NCBI GenBank assembly: GCA_024213275.1
Contig: JANAVG010000006.1
Span: 82,166-146,165, forward strand
DNA from: Rossellomorea sp. BNER
GTDB taxonomy: Bacteria; Bacillota; Bacilli; Bacillales; Bacillaceae_B
Direction: 5' to 3'
DNA length: 64,000 bases
Part shown: one piece after another, positions 53,235 through 62,077 of the stretch
Numbering within the stretch: the stretch's first letter is position 1
How the letters are laid out: every line of letters begins with the position of its first letter
The notes under the pieces: generated by a model
Told to the model about the DNA's origin: nothing
What the model saw: the letters and a program-made list of their open reading frames with translations, nothing else
Database searches by the model: none
Made by a program: the position numbers and the translations under genes

Positions 53235-54773
53235 ATGCCTGTAAGTGTGACTAGTATTGGACTCAGGGGTATGGAGGGATACCGGTTACAGGTAGAAGTG
53301 AAGTCTCTCTCAGGTTTAAATTCTTTTTCAATTGTTGGCTTACCAGATGCATCAGTTAAAGAATCTAAAGAAAGGATTATTGCATGTCTTCACACAATGG
53401 GGTATCCATTAATAGAAAGGAAAGTTATCATTAATTTATCCCCTTCTGAACAAAAGAAAAGTGGTCCTTTTTTTGATGTTCCTATGGCTATCGGTATTCT
53501 TTTAAGTTTGAAAGAACTTAAAGTCAATCTATCTTCAGAAATAGCTTTTATTGGAGCTTTATCTTTAAACGGTACCATACGACCAATTGAAGGGATGCTT
53601 CCCATTGTATTGGCAGCAAAAAATTTAGGGATTAAGAAATTATATCTCCCATTTGATAATGAATTGCCAGACATAAAATTAGAAGGTATTGAGCTAAAAT
53701 ATGTTACATCTTTAAGCGAACTTATTAAGCATCTTTCTGGAAAAATTACTCTTCCGCAATACTCCTCTCAACGCAAAATTCCTTCAAAATGCTCCTCTCA
53801 TCTTGATTTCAAACAAATTATTGGACATGAATTTGCAAAGTCTGCTTTAGAAATTGCCGCTGCAGGTGAACATCATTTATTTCTGACGGGGCCACCTGGT
53901 TGTGGGAAAAGCATGCTTGCAGAGAGTTTTTCATCGATACTGCCCCCATTATCCAATGAAGCTCAATTAGAAAGTATGAGTATTTATCAACTTAGTTGCA
54001 CCCCGTTTCAGGATACAATGCAGCCTCCATTTCGTAATCCACATCATTCTTCCTCTGGTGTTTCAATTATTGGAGGTGGACAAAACCCTAAACCAGGAGA
54101 AGTTTCTTTATCACATAGAGGAGTTTTGTTTTTAGATGAAATGGCAGAGTTTACAAAGAAAACCCTAGATATGCTGAGACAGCCTCTAGAAAGTGGTAAG
54201 GTTACCATTAGTAGAGCACATTCTACCGTTACCTATCCTGCTTCTTTTATTCTTGTGGGTGCAATGAATCCTTGCCCTTGTGGTTATCTAGGGTCAAATC
54301 TTTACTACTGCACATGTACACCAAAACAGATACAATCCTATCAAAATCGAATATCAGGGCCTATACGGGATCGTTTTGATCTTTTTCTTACTTTGAAACC
54401 GGTGAATATAAACAACTCGACTCTTCAGAATCAGCAATCTTCTGAAGATTACCGCCAAAGAGTAATAAAAGCTCGAGAAATTCAATATCATCGTTACGGT
54501 AAAGAAATTAGTAATAGTAGAATCACTTTTGATACTCTTATGAAAAAAAGTCCTATTGCAGATTCACAGTCAACACTACTAAAAAATATTTCTTCTAAAC
54601 ATCATTGGAGTAGTCGTACACAAGTAAAAGTTATTCGAATAGCTAGAACTATTGCCGACTTAGAACAACAACCAAACATAAACGATCACCATCTTTGGAA
54701 AGCCATAAAAATTAATCGGCAAAATGAAAAGAAGAATAGGTTAAAGGTGTTAACGAGAAAGTTAACACAATGA
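53235..54773 (+). CDS. comM: ComM/YifB-family AAA+ ATPase (Mg-chelatase-like)
   Basis: A 512-residue AAA+ ATPase. An N-terminal ChlI-like domain (about 20-140; IVGLPDASVKESKERI) precedes the ATPase domain with Walker A TGPPGCGKSML near residue 220, Walker B VLFLDEMAEF near 298, PFRNPHHSSSG and sensor stretches, then the C-terminal lid. ComM is a branch-migration helicase that helps integrate foreign DNA in natural transformation. ATG 53235 follows AAAGGGGTG. Two coiled-coil genes flank it, unlike the usual neighbourhood. Confidence 0.92.
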   Translation: MPVSVTSIGLRGMEGYRLQVEVKSLSGLNSFSIVGLPDASVKESKERIIACLHTMGYPLIERKVIINLSPSEQKKSGPFFDVPMAIGILLSLKELKVNLSSEIAFIGALSLNGTIRPIEGMLPIVLAAKNLGIKKLYLPFDNELPDIKLEGIELKYVTSLSELIKHLSGKITLPQYSSQRKIPSKCSSHLDFKQIIGHEFAKSALEIAAAGEHHLFLTGPPGCGKSMLAESFSSILPPLSNEAQLESMSIYQLSCTPFQDTMQPPFRNPHHSSSGVSIIGGGQNPKPGEVSLSHRGVLFLDEMAEFTKKTLDMLRQPLESGKVTISRAHSTVTYPASFILVGAMNPCPCGYLGSNLYYCTCTPKQIQSYQNRISGPIRDRFDLFLTLKPVNINNSTLQNQQSSEDYRQRVIKAREIQYHRYGKEISNSRITFDTLMKKSPIADSQSTLLKNISSKHHWSSRTQVKVIRIARTIADLEQQPNINDHHLWKAIKINRQNEKKNRLKVLTRKLTQ

Positions 54774-54830
54774 TATATATTAGATTTTCCCATGCAATAT
54801 TATATAATAGATAAAAAGGAGGTGTTAAAA

Positions 54831-55460
54831 ATGGAAAAAATCTTAATGCAGCTACTTCAAGAAATGAAAGAGATGAAAAGTGAATTTCGTGAACATTTTA
54901 ATTCAGTAGATGAGAGGTTTCGAAAAGTTGATCAACGATTCGATGTGATGGATGAACGCTTCAATAAGGTGGATCAACACTTCAATGAAGTCGGTGAACG
55001 TTTCAAGGAAGTCGACGGCCGCTTCAATGAAGTCGGTGAAAGTTTCAAGGAAGTCGATGACCGATTCAATGAAGTCGGTGAACGTTTCAAGGAAGTCGAC
55101 GGCCGCTTCAATGAAGTCGGTGAAAGTTTCAAGGAAGTCGATGACCGATTCAATGAAGTCGGTGAACGTTTCAAGGAAGTCGACGGCCGCTTCAATGAAG
55201 TCGGTGAAAGTTTCAAGGAAGTCGACGGTCACTTCAATGAAACGGATCAAAAGTTTATTGGAATTGATGCGCGTCTTGATAAAGGGTTTAGTGAAGTTAA
55301 TGAACGTCTTGAAAGAATCGAGCATTCTCAAACGGAAGATATTGTAGCTGTATTAAAACAAATTGACAAAAATACTAGTTACTTAACGCGCGATTTGGAG
55401 TACCTAGCGGGTAAGTTCGGTAAACAGGAATTAGAAATCAACCGAATGAAGAATCAATAA
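54831..55460 (+). CDS. Coiled-coil protein with near-perfect 84-bp internal repeats
   Basis: A 209-residue helical protein starting MEKILMQLLQEMKEMKSEF after AAAGGAGGTG. From about residue 53 to 142 the chain is composed of a 28-residue unit (FNEVGERFKEVDGRF, then NEVGESFKEVDDR) present about three times with almost identical DNA (84 bp, itself two 42-bp halves). The last 60 residues (LERIEHSQTEDIV, LTRDLEYLAGKFGKQELE) resemble the ends of phage or plasmid-type coiled-coil proteins. The nearly identical repeats imply recent duplication or gene conversion, so length probably varies between strains. A paralogue of 52553-52960. Role unknown. All other frames across the repeat are open by chance of periodicity. 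Confidence 0.8.
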   Translation: MEKILMQLLQEMKEMKSEFREHFNSVDERFRKVDQRFDVMDERFNKVDQHFNEVGERFKEVDGRFNEVGESFKEVDDRFNEVGERFKEVDGRFNEVGESFKEVDDRFNEVGERFKEVDGRFNEVGESFKEVDGHFNETDQKFIGIDARLDKGFSEVNERLERIEHSQTEDIVAVLKQIDKNTSYLTRDLEYLAGKFGKQELEINRMKNQ

Positions 55461-55471
55461 TTCTTTCTACA

Positions 55472-55639
55472 GAAGGCTCTTTTCGTAAACTTGGTTGCTT
55501 TTGGTCAATTATAAACATTTTAAATCATTCAATACTAGTGAACCATTTATTGATTTGACGAAAAGATGCCCCGAAACCATAATAATTTCAGATTTCTATT
55601 CTTGTTCGAAAAGTAACAATCTATGTAAATACAGCCTTA
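55472..55639. repeat. Family B copy 5
   Basis: AAGGCTCTTTTCGTAAACTT opens it 12 bases after the coiled-coil stop; CTATGTAAATACAGCCTTA closes it. The middle carries TTTGACGAAAAGATGCCCCG and ATTTCAGATTTCTATTC, clearly the same family as copies 3 and 4. Confidence 0.85.
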
Positions 55640-55711
55640 CAGGGAAAATTCCCCATTCACTCCTTTATTCAATTTCCTCATCATGATTTTTATCTTTAAA
55701 GATTCGTAATA

Positions 55712-55831
55712 CAGGGCTGTCCCAAAAGAGTCCGAAACTCCATTAATCGACCATTATAGAAGTGTCACAAGGGATTATTCTATATGTCGAAATTGCCGTT
55801 CCAGACATCTTAGTTTTGGCCATCCCTTTTC
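55712..55831. repeat. Family A copy 6 (degenerate)
   Basis: It begins CAGGGCTGTCCCAAAAGAGT. The right arm is worn (CCGTTCCAGACATCTTAG, TTTTGGCCATCCC), so it no longer makes a full stem. It is the most diverged copy in the window. Confidence 0.65.
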
Positions 55832-55999
55832 TGTTTTCCACAAAACTTCATCTTCGAAAAATAATTTACCTTCCTTTACATTCGAATGCAAAAGAAATGA
55901 AAATAATTTACATTTCCTCACTCGAATATCCCCAAAAATGATAAAATAATCTATATATTGACAAATTTTGATGAGATTTATACTAGGGGGAAGACAAAA

Positions 56000-56929
56000 A
56001 TGAATACACAATATAACAAACCTAAGGGGTTTGGGGAAATATTGGATCACACGTTTCGAATAAGTAAAAGCCATTTTTCTAAATTCTTTCTGATTTTACT
56101 GATTATATTAGGTCCTATTTACTTGCTTCAAGCCATTGCTGATTTTATTTCTGGAACGAACTTTTTTAGAGAAGTAGGAGAAGGTGGTGCTTGGTATGAA
56201 CAGATTACATCGAGTTTTGATGGAACAGCTGAAGCGGATTATGCTGAATTTACACCAACTAGCCTAATAGCAGACCTCATTTTTTTATTCGTAGGGTTTA
56301 TTAGTATTTTTATTGCTCCAGTTGGAGGGGCAGCCATATTGATTGGGGTAGATCGTCTTAGAAAGAAGGAAGATTTTACAGTTGGATCCGCATTAAAACA
56401 AGCGTTTTCACGATATTGGCCTATTTTAGGGAGTAGTCTTTTATTCGGTGTTATTGTATTTGGAATGATCATTGGACCAATCTTTATTACGGGCTTTGTT
56501 AGTGTTTTTGGCTCATTCGCAAACCCTTTTTTCGGTATATTGATGGGAATCTTATTATTCATAGGTTTTGCTGTAGGAATCGGATACTTTTTAACCCGCT
56601 GGAGCTTTTTCTTTGCCTCCGTTGTTTTGGAAAAAGATTCACCAGGCCTTTCAAGAAGCTGGCGGTTAACACGTAATCGCGGTTGGGCCTGTATGGGGAT
56701 TTATTTTGTTTTTATCCTTATTATTACAAGTGTTAGTTTTGCTATAGAGCTATCATTTGGGTTGCTGTTAGGAAACAGTGTGTTGTTAATGATTATTGGG
56801 GATATAGTGAGCCTATTTACGACCATTATTCTTTCCGTAGGATTTGCTGTGATGTACTTTGATTTAAAAATAAGAAATGATGCGGATGATCTAGAAGAAA
56901 TGATGGATGAGTACACTACTGTTCAATAG
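56000..56929 (+). CDS. Membrane protein of the DUF4129/MoxR/DUF58 cluster
   Basis: A 309-residue membrane protein with about six hydrophobic segments. It starts NTQYNKPKGFGEILDHTFRI, the usual start of the glycerophosphodiester phosphodiesterase-like membrane domain proteins (related to DUF975). ATG 56000 after TAGGGGGAAG. It is 31 bases from the DUF4129 gene and opens a five-gene operon. Its function is not known; a link to cell surface or sporulation is suggested by the SpoIIM and RDD genes at the end of the cluster. Confidence 0.75.
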   Translation: MNTQYNKPKGFGEILDHTFRISKSHFSKFFLILLIILGPIYLLQAIADFISGTNFFREVGEGGAWYEQITSSFDGTAEADYAEFTPTSLIADLIFLFVGFISIFIAPVGGAAILIGVDRLRKKEDFTVGSALKQAFSRYWPILGSSLLFGVIVFGMIIGPIFITGFVSVFGSFANPFFGILMGILLFIGFAVGIGYFLTRWSFFFASVVLEKDSPGLSRSWRLTRNRGWACMGIYFVFILIITSVSFAIELSFGLLLGNSVLLMIIGDIVSLFTTIILSVGFAVMYFDLKIRNDADDLEEMMDEYTTVQ

Positions 56930-56960
56930 TCTTTTCTTGTGAAGGTTAGGTGAAGATTGG

Positions 56961-57614
56961 ATGCTAGATTCGGATAAAGCAAGGGATGATCTTGAGGATA
57001 TATTGAATAATCGAGAATATACCGTTTATAATGACCGCTCAAAAGGAGTAATCGAGAGTTTGTGGGAAAAGCTTTCCGGTTGGATAGAAGAACAATTATC
57101 CGATTGGTTTCCTACTCTTGAAGCGACAAGCGGTGTAGCCAGTGTAGTTACAATTGGTTTAGTTGTTATGGCTATCGTGTTGTTATTGATTAGTCTATTT
57201 TTTGTTGCAAGGGGTGTTGGACGGAACCTGAAATTCCGAGACAAAAAGCCTCTTCAATCATTAAATGAAATCAATTGGTCATCAAGTAAACATCTATCTG
57301 AAGCAGATAAACAATCGGCTTTAGGTAACTATTCACTTTCCACTAGACATATGTTTTTAGCCTTACTGCTTTATTTTCACGAGAAAGAGTGGTTAGAGGC
57401 GAAGATATGGAAGACAAACTGGGAGTATTACGATGAACTCAGGAAAGTCAATAAAAATTCTGCAGAACAATTCTTTGAGTTGGCTCTAATATTTGATGAA
57501 GTGACATATGGGGAGAGGAAGCTCGAGAAAGAGGAATATTTACAGTATCGAAAAAAAGTGATGATGTGGTTAGAGGAAGATCATCAACATGACCAACTTG
57601 GTGTGAAAGTGTAA
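56961..57614 (+). CDS. DUF4129 domain membrane protein
   Basis: A 217-residue protein with one membrane segment (about 70-92) and a C-terminal cytoplasmic DUF4129 domain (about 110-210; LSTRHMFLALLLYFHEKEW, then TYGERKLEKEEY). DUF4129 proteins resemble transglutaminase-linked membrane proteins and are almost always encoded beside MoxR and DUF58. A possible role in membrane-associated assembly or maturation is only inferred. Confidence 0.85.
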   Translation: MLDSDKARDDLEDILNNREYTVYNDRSKGVIESLWEKLSGWIEEQLSDWFPTLEATSGVASVVTIGLVVMAIVLLLISLFFVARGVGRNLKFRDKKPLQSLNEINWSSSKHLSEADKQSALGNYSLSTRHMFLALLLYFHEKEWLEAKIWKTNWEYYDELRKVNKNSAEQFFELALIFDEVTYGERKLEKEEYLQYRKKVMMWLEEDHQHDQLGVKV

Positions 57615-57631
57615 AGGGGGAAGAATGAGAC

Positions 57632-58777
57632 TTGCAGAATAGAGTTTCTAATAAAAAAGCTGTAATATGGCTAGCGATTCTCCTTCTATTATTTATCGCC
57701 TTTAGCTATCTAATGACGTCACCGGAGGAAAAAAGATATTCAAACTATCTTTCTCAGTCTCCGTCACCTAGCGGAGTCAAAGCCATCTTTACATATTTAG
57801 AAAGTGAAAAAAACTCCGTTGAAAAGTGGAGCCAATCTCCTGAAATGCTTCCGAATAAGGCTGAAAATCAAATTCTGATAATGGTTGGACCCTATTTTAT
57901 TCCTGATCAGGAAGAGATGGAGGCCTATCAGAGCTTTATGGAAGCGGGCAATACAATCCTTTTATTTAAGGAAAATCCAAAAGGGATGTTTGAGGTCAGA
58001 ACCGCTCCTTTAGAAGAATCAGTTGCTACAGATGAAGAAGTAACAGTCGTGACAGATGGAGAGGGAAAGGCGCACAAAGCTGAAATCGGTTCATCCATAC
58101 GTCTTAAAGCAAATGAAAAGGATGAGATTTTAATAAAGGATGAGTCGGGGATCATTGCTTTTAAGAGAGCTTTTGGTAAAGGTCAATTAATTGTTTCTAA
58201 CTCTCCTAATTGGATGACCAATGGCTCCCTATTAGAGCAGGACCATCTTTCTCTCGTAGTTTCCTTCATAAACGAAAGCAAAGCGGATTCAATCTTGTTT
58301 GACGAATATAGTCACGGTCAAGAGAATGCATCGAAAATAGGAACACTTTATCCTAAATGGTTCCTCATTTTCATTGTGCAAGGAACTTTGATTATCGTCA
58401 TGTGGCTCTTACTAAAAGGAAAACGATTTGGCCCGATTCTCGTTTCGAGAAATGAGACGGTTCGGTTTAGTGATGAAAGAGTTAAAGCGTTAGCTGCTTG
58501 GTATATAAGAGGAAAACGATATCAGGATTCTCTATTTATCCAAGCTGATTATGTAAAACTTCTAATGCAGGAGAAGTGGGGTATAGCTTATGGAAAGGAA
58601 TGGAAAGATATTTTACCACAGCTTGAAAGAAAGTGGAAAGGGCTCCCTGCTTCTGAGATTACTAGCTTTCTAGAAGGGTTAAAGAATGTACTAGAAAAAA
58701 AGCAAATTAATAAAAAGGAATATTTGTTATGGTCAAAGAAACTAGATCGATTACGGAAAGAGGTGGAGGAAGGATGA
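57632..58777 (+). CDS. DUF4350 domain membrane protein
   Basis: A 381-residue protein with an N-terminal membrane segment (about 9-26), a DUF4350 domain (about 35-225; VKAIFTYLESEKNSVEKWSQ, LIVSNSPNWMTNGSLLE), a second membrane segment near 245-263 and a C-terminal soluble part. The TTG start (57632) follows AAAGGGGG with nine bases of spacing. Its stop overlaps the MoxR start (ATGA). Function unknown. Confidence 0.85.
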   Translation: MQNRVSNKKAVIWLAILLLLFIAFSYLMTSPEEKRYSNYLSQSPSPSGVKAIFTYLESEKNSVEKWSQSPEMLPNKAENQILIMVGPYFIPDQEEMEAYQSFMEAGNTILLFKENPKGMFEVRTAPLEESVATDEEVTVVTDGEGKAHKAEIGSSIRLKANEKDEILIKDESGIIAFKRAFGKGQLIVSNSPNWMTNGSLLEQDHLSLVVSFINESKADSILFDEYSHGQENASKIGTLYPKWFLIFIVQGTLIIVMWLLLKGKRFGPILVSRNETVRFSDERVKALAAWYIRGKRYQDSLFIQADYVKLLMQEKWGIAYGKEWKDILPQLERKWKGLPASEITSFLEGLKNVLEKKQINKKEYLLWSKKLDRLRKEVEEG

Positions 58778-59703
58778 AGCCTGAATTGGCATCCTTACTA
58801 GAGAAATATGAAGAGCAGATATTGGGGCAAACAAGAAATCTGAAGCTATTGTTAGCGGCGATTTTAGCTGGGGGACATGTATTAATTGAGGGAGTTCCAG
58901 GTACAGGAAAGACACAGATGGTGAAAACACTTGCCAGTCTTCTAGGTGGAACCTTCAATCGGATACAATTTACGCCGGATCTACTTCCAAGTGATATTAC
59001 AGGAAGCACGATTTATAACATGAAGGATAGTACCTTTCAAACATTAAAAGGACCTATCTTTACGAATATTTTATTGGCAGATGAGATAAACCGCACTCCA
59101 GCAAAGACTCAAGCCGCTCTTTTAGAGGCAATGGAAGAAAAACAGGTCACCATTCAGGGGGAAACCTACCTATTACCTGACGTATTCTTTGTTGTGGCTA
59201 CTCAAAATCCGATTGAATTTGAAGGGACATACCCACTGCCTGAAGCACAGCAGGATCGTTTCTTATTTAAATTGAACATTGATTTTCCGTCCTTTGAAGA
59301 TGAAAAAAATGTGTTGAAGCAAGTGATTGAAGATCATGATGAGCTTAGTCAAGTAGAATCAATTTTAGATGTAGAAACATTTTTGGAAATAAGAAAAGAG
59401 ATTCAAAATGTAACCATTAGTGATAGTATTCTAGATTATATTATGCAAATTGTAAGAAGAACGAGGGAGACGGAATCCATTCGCTTTGGTGCAAGTACAA
59501 GAGCGGGTATTTCCATTGGGAAAGCAGCACAGGCATGGGCTTATTTATCAGGCCGAGATTATGTCACTCCAGACGATATTAAAATGGTAGCCCGACCTGG
59601 TTTAAGACATCGAATTCAACTATCTCCGCATATGGAATTGGAGGGAGAGAACGTTGACCAAACCATTGAAGAACTTGTGGGGGCGATTCCTGTTCCAAGG
59701 TAG
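58774..59703 (+). CDS. MoxR-family AAA+ ATPase
   Basis: A 309-residue ATPase that probably acts as a chaperone with the DUF58 partner encoded next. Walker A is GVPGTGKTQM (about 44-53), Walker B NILLADEINRTP near 100, sensor 1 VVATQNPIEFEGTYPLPEAQ near 140, and the lid at the end. ATG 58774 overlaps the preceding stop by four bases. It overlaps the following gene by 50 bases in another frame, a tight coupling. Confidence 0.93.
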   Translation: MKPELASLLEKYEEQILGQTRNLKLLLAAILAGGHVLIEGVPGTGKTQMVKTLASLLGGTFNRIQFTPDLLPSDITGSTIYNMKDSTFQTLKGPIFTNILLADEINRTPAKTQAALLEAMEEKQVTIQGETYLLPDVFFVVATQNPIEFEGTYPLPEAQQDRFLFKLNIDFPSFEDEKNVLKQVIEDHDELSQVESILDVETFLEIRKEIQNVTISDSILDYIMQIVRRTRETESIRFGASTRAGISIGKAAQAWAYLSGRDYVTPDDIKMVARPGLRHRIQLSPHMELEGENVDQTIEELVGAIPVPR

Positions 59704-61012
59704 AGGGATTCTGCCAACACAAAAGTTCCTAATCGTTTATCTTATTCTTTCTATTGGACTGATCATTGGAACGATTTGGGGGATTCCATGGAGTGTTGTG
59801 ATCTTATTAAATGGTTTAGTCCTTATAGGTAGTTTAATGGATTTATTATTTTCAGCGAGAAGAAGCCAACTAATCATTAACCGAACACTACCAGAAGAAA
59901 TGGAAAGAGGGCTACCTTACAACGTTCAGATCACCATCACAAATGCTTCTGGTAGCCCAATTCGTTTCAGGCTAGTAGATGAAATTCCTCAATCATTTAA
60001 AAGGCCATTTTCATTTCATGGATCTCTTTTAAGTGATACTACTTCGGTCTTTCAGTATGAGACAGAAGCTTCTGTAAGAGGAAAATACGAAGTAAATAAG
60101 CTCCATTTTCGCTATAAAAGCGTAATTGGATTGTGGGAGAAACAAGCAACGGTTGAAATTGCAGATACAGTAAAAGTCATCCCTGATTTAACCGAGACAA
60201 AGCAATATTTAGAAGGTGCACAGCAATTCTTACTGTATGAAGGACTGAGGATCCGTAAACAGAAAAGTGGTGCTGGAGAATTTACCAAGATTCGTAATTA
60301 TGTAGTAGGTGATGACCCTCGTAAAATTAACTGGCGGCAGACAGCAAAGCTGCGGGAGGTTATGTCAAATGAATATGAACCCGAGCATGGGAAATATATT
60401 ACGCTCTTAATAGATTGTGGAAGAATGATGGGTGCAGAATTGACAAAGGGAAACCGATTAGAAAAGGCGTTAGAAGCAGCGATAACCGTTGCAGCAGCCG
60501 CCTTGAAAAATGGGGATTATGTGTCTGTTTTAGCTTTTTCCAAGGATGTAAAGGTCTTTGTTCCACCAGCGAAAGGAATGGAACATCTTCAAACGATTCT
60601 TCACTCCATATACAATATTCAGGTAGATTCTAATGAGTCAAATTATGCAGCAATTCTTCATTATTTACAAACAGTTCAAAAGAAACGCAGCCTTCTTTTA
60701 TTATTCAGTGATGTATGTACATTTCTTCATGAGGAAGCGGCACTTATTTATCTGAAACGACTAAGGAGACGCCATTTGTTCTTAATGATTGGAATTGAAG
60801 ATGTGACGCTGTTAGCAAGAATAAAAGATGAGCCAATAACAGTACAATCCGCAATGGTAAAAAGTATGGCACAGCAGCAAATGCTCATTAAAAAACGTGA
60901 AAAGCTGAAATGGGAAAAACAAGGTCTCCAAATGATAGAGACCCGTGAAGAAAAACTAGCAGCAGCTGCCGTCACACATTATATAGATATTATGAATCGA
61001 GGATTACTGTAG
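59654..61012 (+). CDS. DUF58 (VWA-like) membrane protein
   Basis: A 452-residue protein. Two hydrophobic segments (about 22-60) are followed by a beta-rich part and the DUF58 domain (about 200-310) with FTKIRNYVVGDDPRKINWR, where DPRKINW is the hallmark, and a VWA-like half with LLIDCGRMMGAEL. The TTG at 59654 follows GGAGGGAGA and starts inside the MoxR gene. It ends 23 bases inside the opposing SpoIIM-family gene, so the two share their ends. Confidence 0.9.
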   Translation: MTKPLKNLWGRFLFQGRGILPTQKFLIVYLILSIGLIIGTIWGIPWSVVILLNGLVLIGSLMDLLFSARRSQLIINRTLPEEMERGLPYNVQITITNASGSPIRFRLVDEIPQSFKRPFSFHGSLLSDTTSVFQYETEASVRGKYEVNKLHFRYKSVIGLWEKQATVEIADTVKVIPDLTETKQYLEGAQQFLLYEGLRIRKQKSGAGEFTKIRNYVVGDDPRKINWRQTAKLREVMSNEYEPEHGKYITLLIDCGRMMGAELTKGNRLEKALEAAITVAAAALKNGDYVSVLAFSKDVKVFVPPAKGMEHLQTILHSIYNIQVDSNESNYAAILHYLQTVQKKRSLLLLFSDVCTFLHEEAALIYLKRLRRRHLFLMIGIEDVTLLARIKDEPITVQSAMVKSMAQQQMLIKKREKLKWEKQGLQMIETREEKLAAAAVTHYIDIMNRGLL

Positions 61013-61970
61013 GATTCTTTTTCGCCAGTAAAAGCTTTCCGATAACAATATAAAGAATGAGCCCAACGACGGTTAAGAAAGCGACAATATATTTTGCTTC
61101 CAGAGAGATGGCGGCAGGGGTAATAAAACCTTCAATTACACCTGCAATCACAAACAAAGGAATCGTCCCAAGCAACAATTGGACGGAGCGCTTGGCCTGC
61201 TGCTTAAGTTGATGGCCCCTCGAATAATGTCCGGGAACAAAGAGCTTATAGCCCATTAATAGGCCAGCTCCGCCTGCAATAAAGATGGCTGTAAGCTCAA
61301 TCATTCCATGGGGAACAATATACGCCCAAAATTCATAGGTTTTATCATGATGCCAAAATACTGCAGCGATTCCCCCAACAATGAGTCCGTTATAAATCAA
61401 CAAATAGACGGTCAATAATCCGAATGTGACACCCCCTGCAAAAGCAAGGATGGCCACTTGGATATTGTTTGTCATAATGCTAGTTGACATAAGGGAAGCA
61501 TCAACCTGACCATCATTCTTTCCCAATTGTTCAGGATCGACACCTTGAGCTATATTTTCCGGAAGGACAGAATAAGCATTCTGAGGGTCATCCAAAATCG
61601 AGAAGAAACCGCCTAAAGCCCCTATGGTAAAAAGCATCATGGCTACGACGATAAATTTCCACTGCTCTAATAGGAGACCGACAAATTTTACACCAAAAAA
61701 GTGGCGGATTTGCTTCATACTTGATATTTGATCTCGATATAATAGATTATGTGATTTCGAAACCAGTTCATTTAAGTAGAGGGTAACATCCTCTTTCGGA
61801 AAGTAAGTTTGACAATACGAAAGGTTTTGTGCGGACTTTTGATAAAGCCGATTAAACTGTTCAATATCCGACCCTTTTATTTTCCTTTTTCTTTTATGTA
61901 ATATAGTCAACATTTGCTCAAGCTGCTGCCAATCTTCTCGATGTTGCTTGACGAATTGCTTTACATTCAT
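60990..61970 (-). CDS. SpoIIM-family (DUF95) membrane protein
   Basis: A 326-residue protein of the stage II sporulation protein M family. A soluble N-terminal part (about 1-105; KQHREDWQQLEQML, DVTLYLNELVSKSHNLLYRD) precedes five to six hydrophobic segments. GGVTFGLLTVYLLIYNGLIVGG and VPHGMIELTAIFIAGGAGL are the family stretches. It is longer than sporulation SpoIIM (about 215) and belongs to the subgroup encoded beside RDD and DUF58 genes. On the opposite strand to the others. Confidence 0.88.
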   Translation of the reverse strand: MNVKQFVKQHREDWQQLEQMLTILHKRKRKIKGSDIEQFNRLYQKSAQNLSYCQTYFPKEDVTLYLNELVSKSHNLLYRDQISSMKQIRHFFGVKFVGLLLEQWKFIVVAMMLFTIGALGGFFSILDDPQNAYSVLPENIAQGVDPEQLGKNDGQVDASLMSTSIMTNNIQVAILAFAGGVTFGLLTVYLLIYNGLIVGGIAAVFWHHDKTYEFWAYIVPHGMIELTAIFIAGGAGLLMGYKLFVPGHYSRGHQLKQQAKRSVQLLLGTIPLFVIAGVIEGFITPAAISLEAKYIVAFLTVVGLILYIVIGKLLLAKKNPTVILDS

Positions 61971-62077
61971 TTTTCCACCTGCTCGCTTTAGGAAATAACT
62001 TCTTTCTTAATTATAGTAATTTTACAGAAAAATAGAAACATCTTACAGGGAAAATTAGTCAGAAGAGGGGGGATCTT

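Larger units (their letters stand above)
55461..55999. other. Intergenic region with two repeat elements
   Basis: Apart from family B copy 5 and family A copy 6, which follow separately, no gene is supported. The right end contains the ribosome site TAGGGGGAAG of the membrane protein gene. Confidence 0.4.

Noticed and set aside
54903..55331. 142-codon minus-strand frame and further open frames across the coiled-coil gene
   Set aside because: The 84-bp repeat is a multiple of three, so all frames without a stop in one unit stay open. Only the plus-strand frame has a ribosome site and a non-repeat N- and C-terminus.
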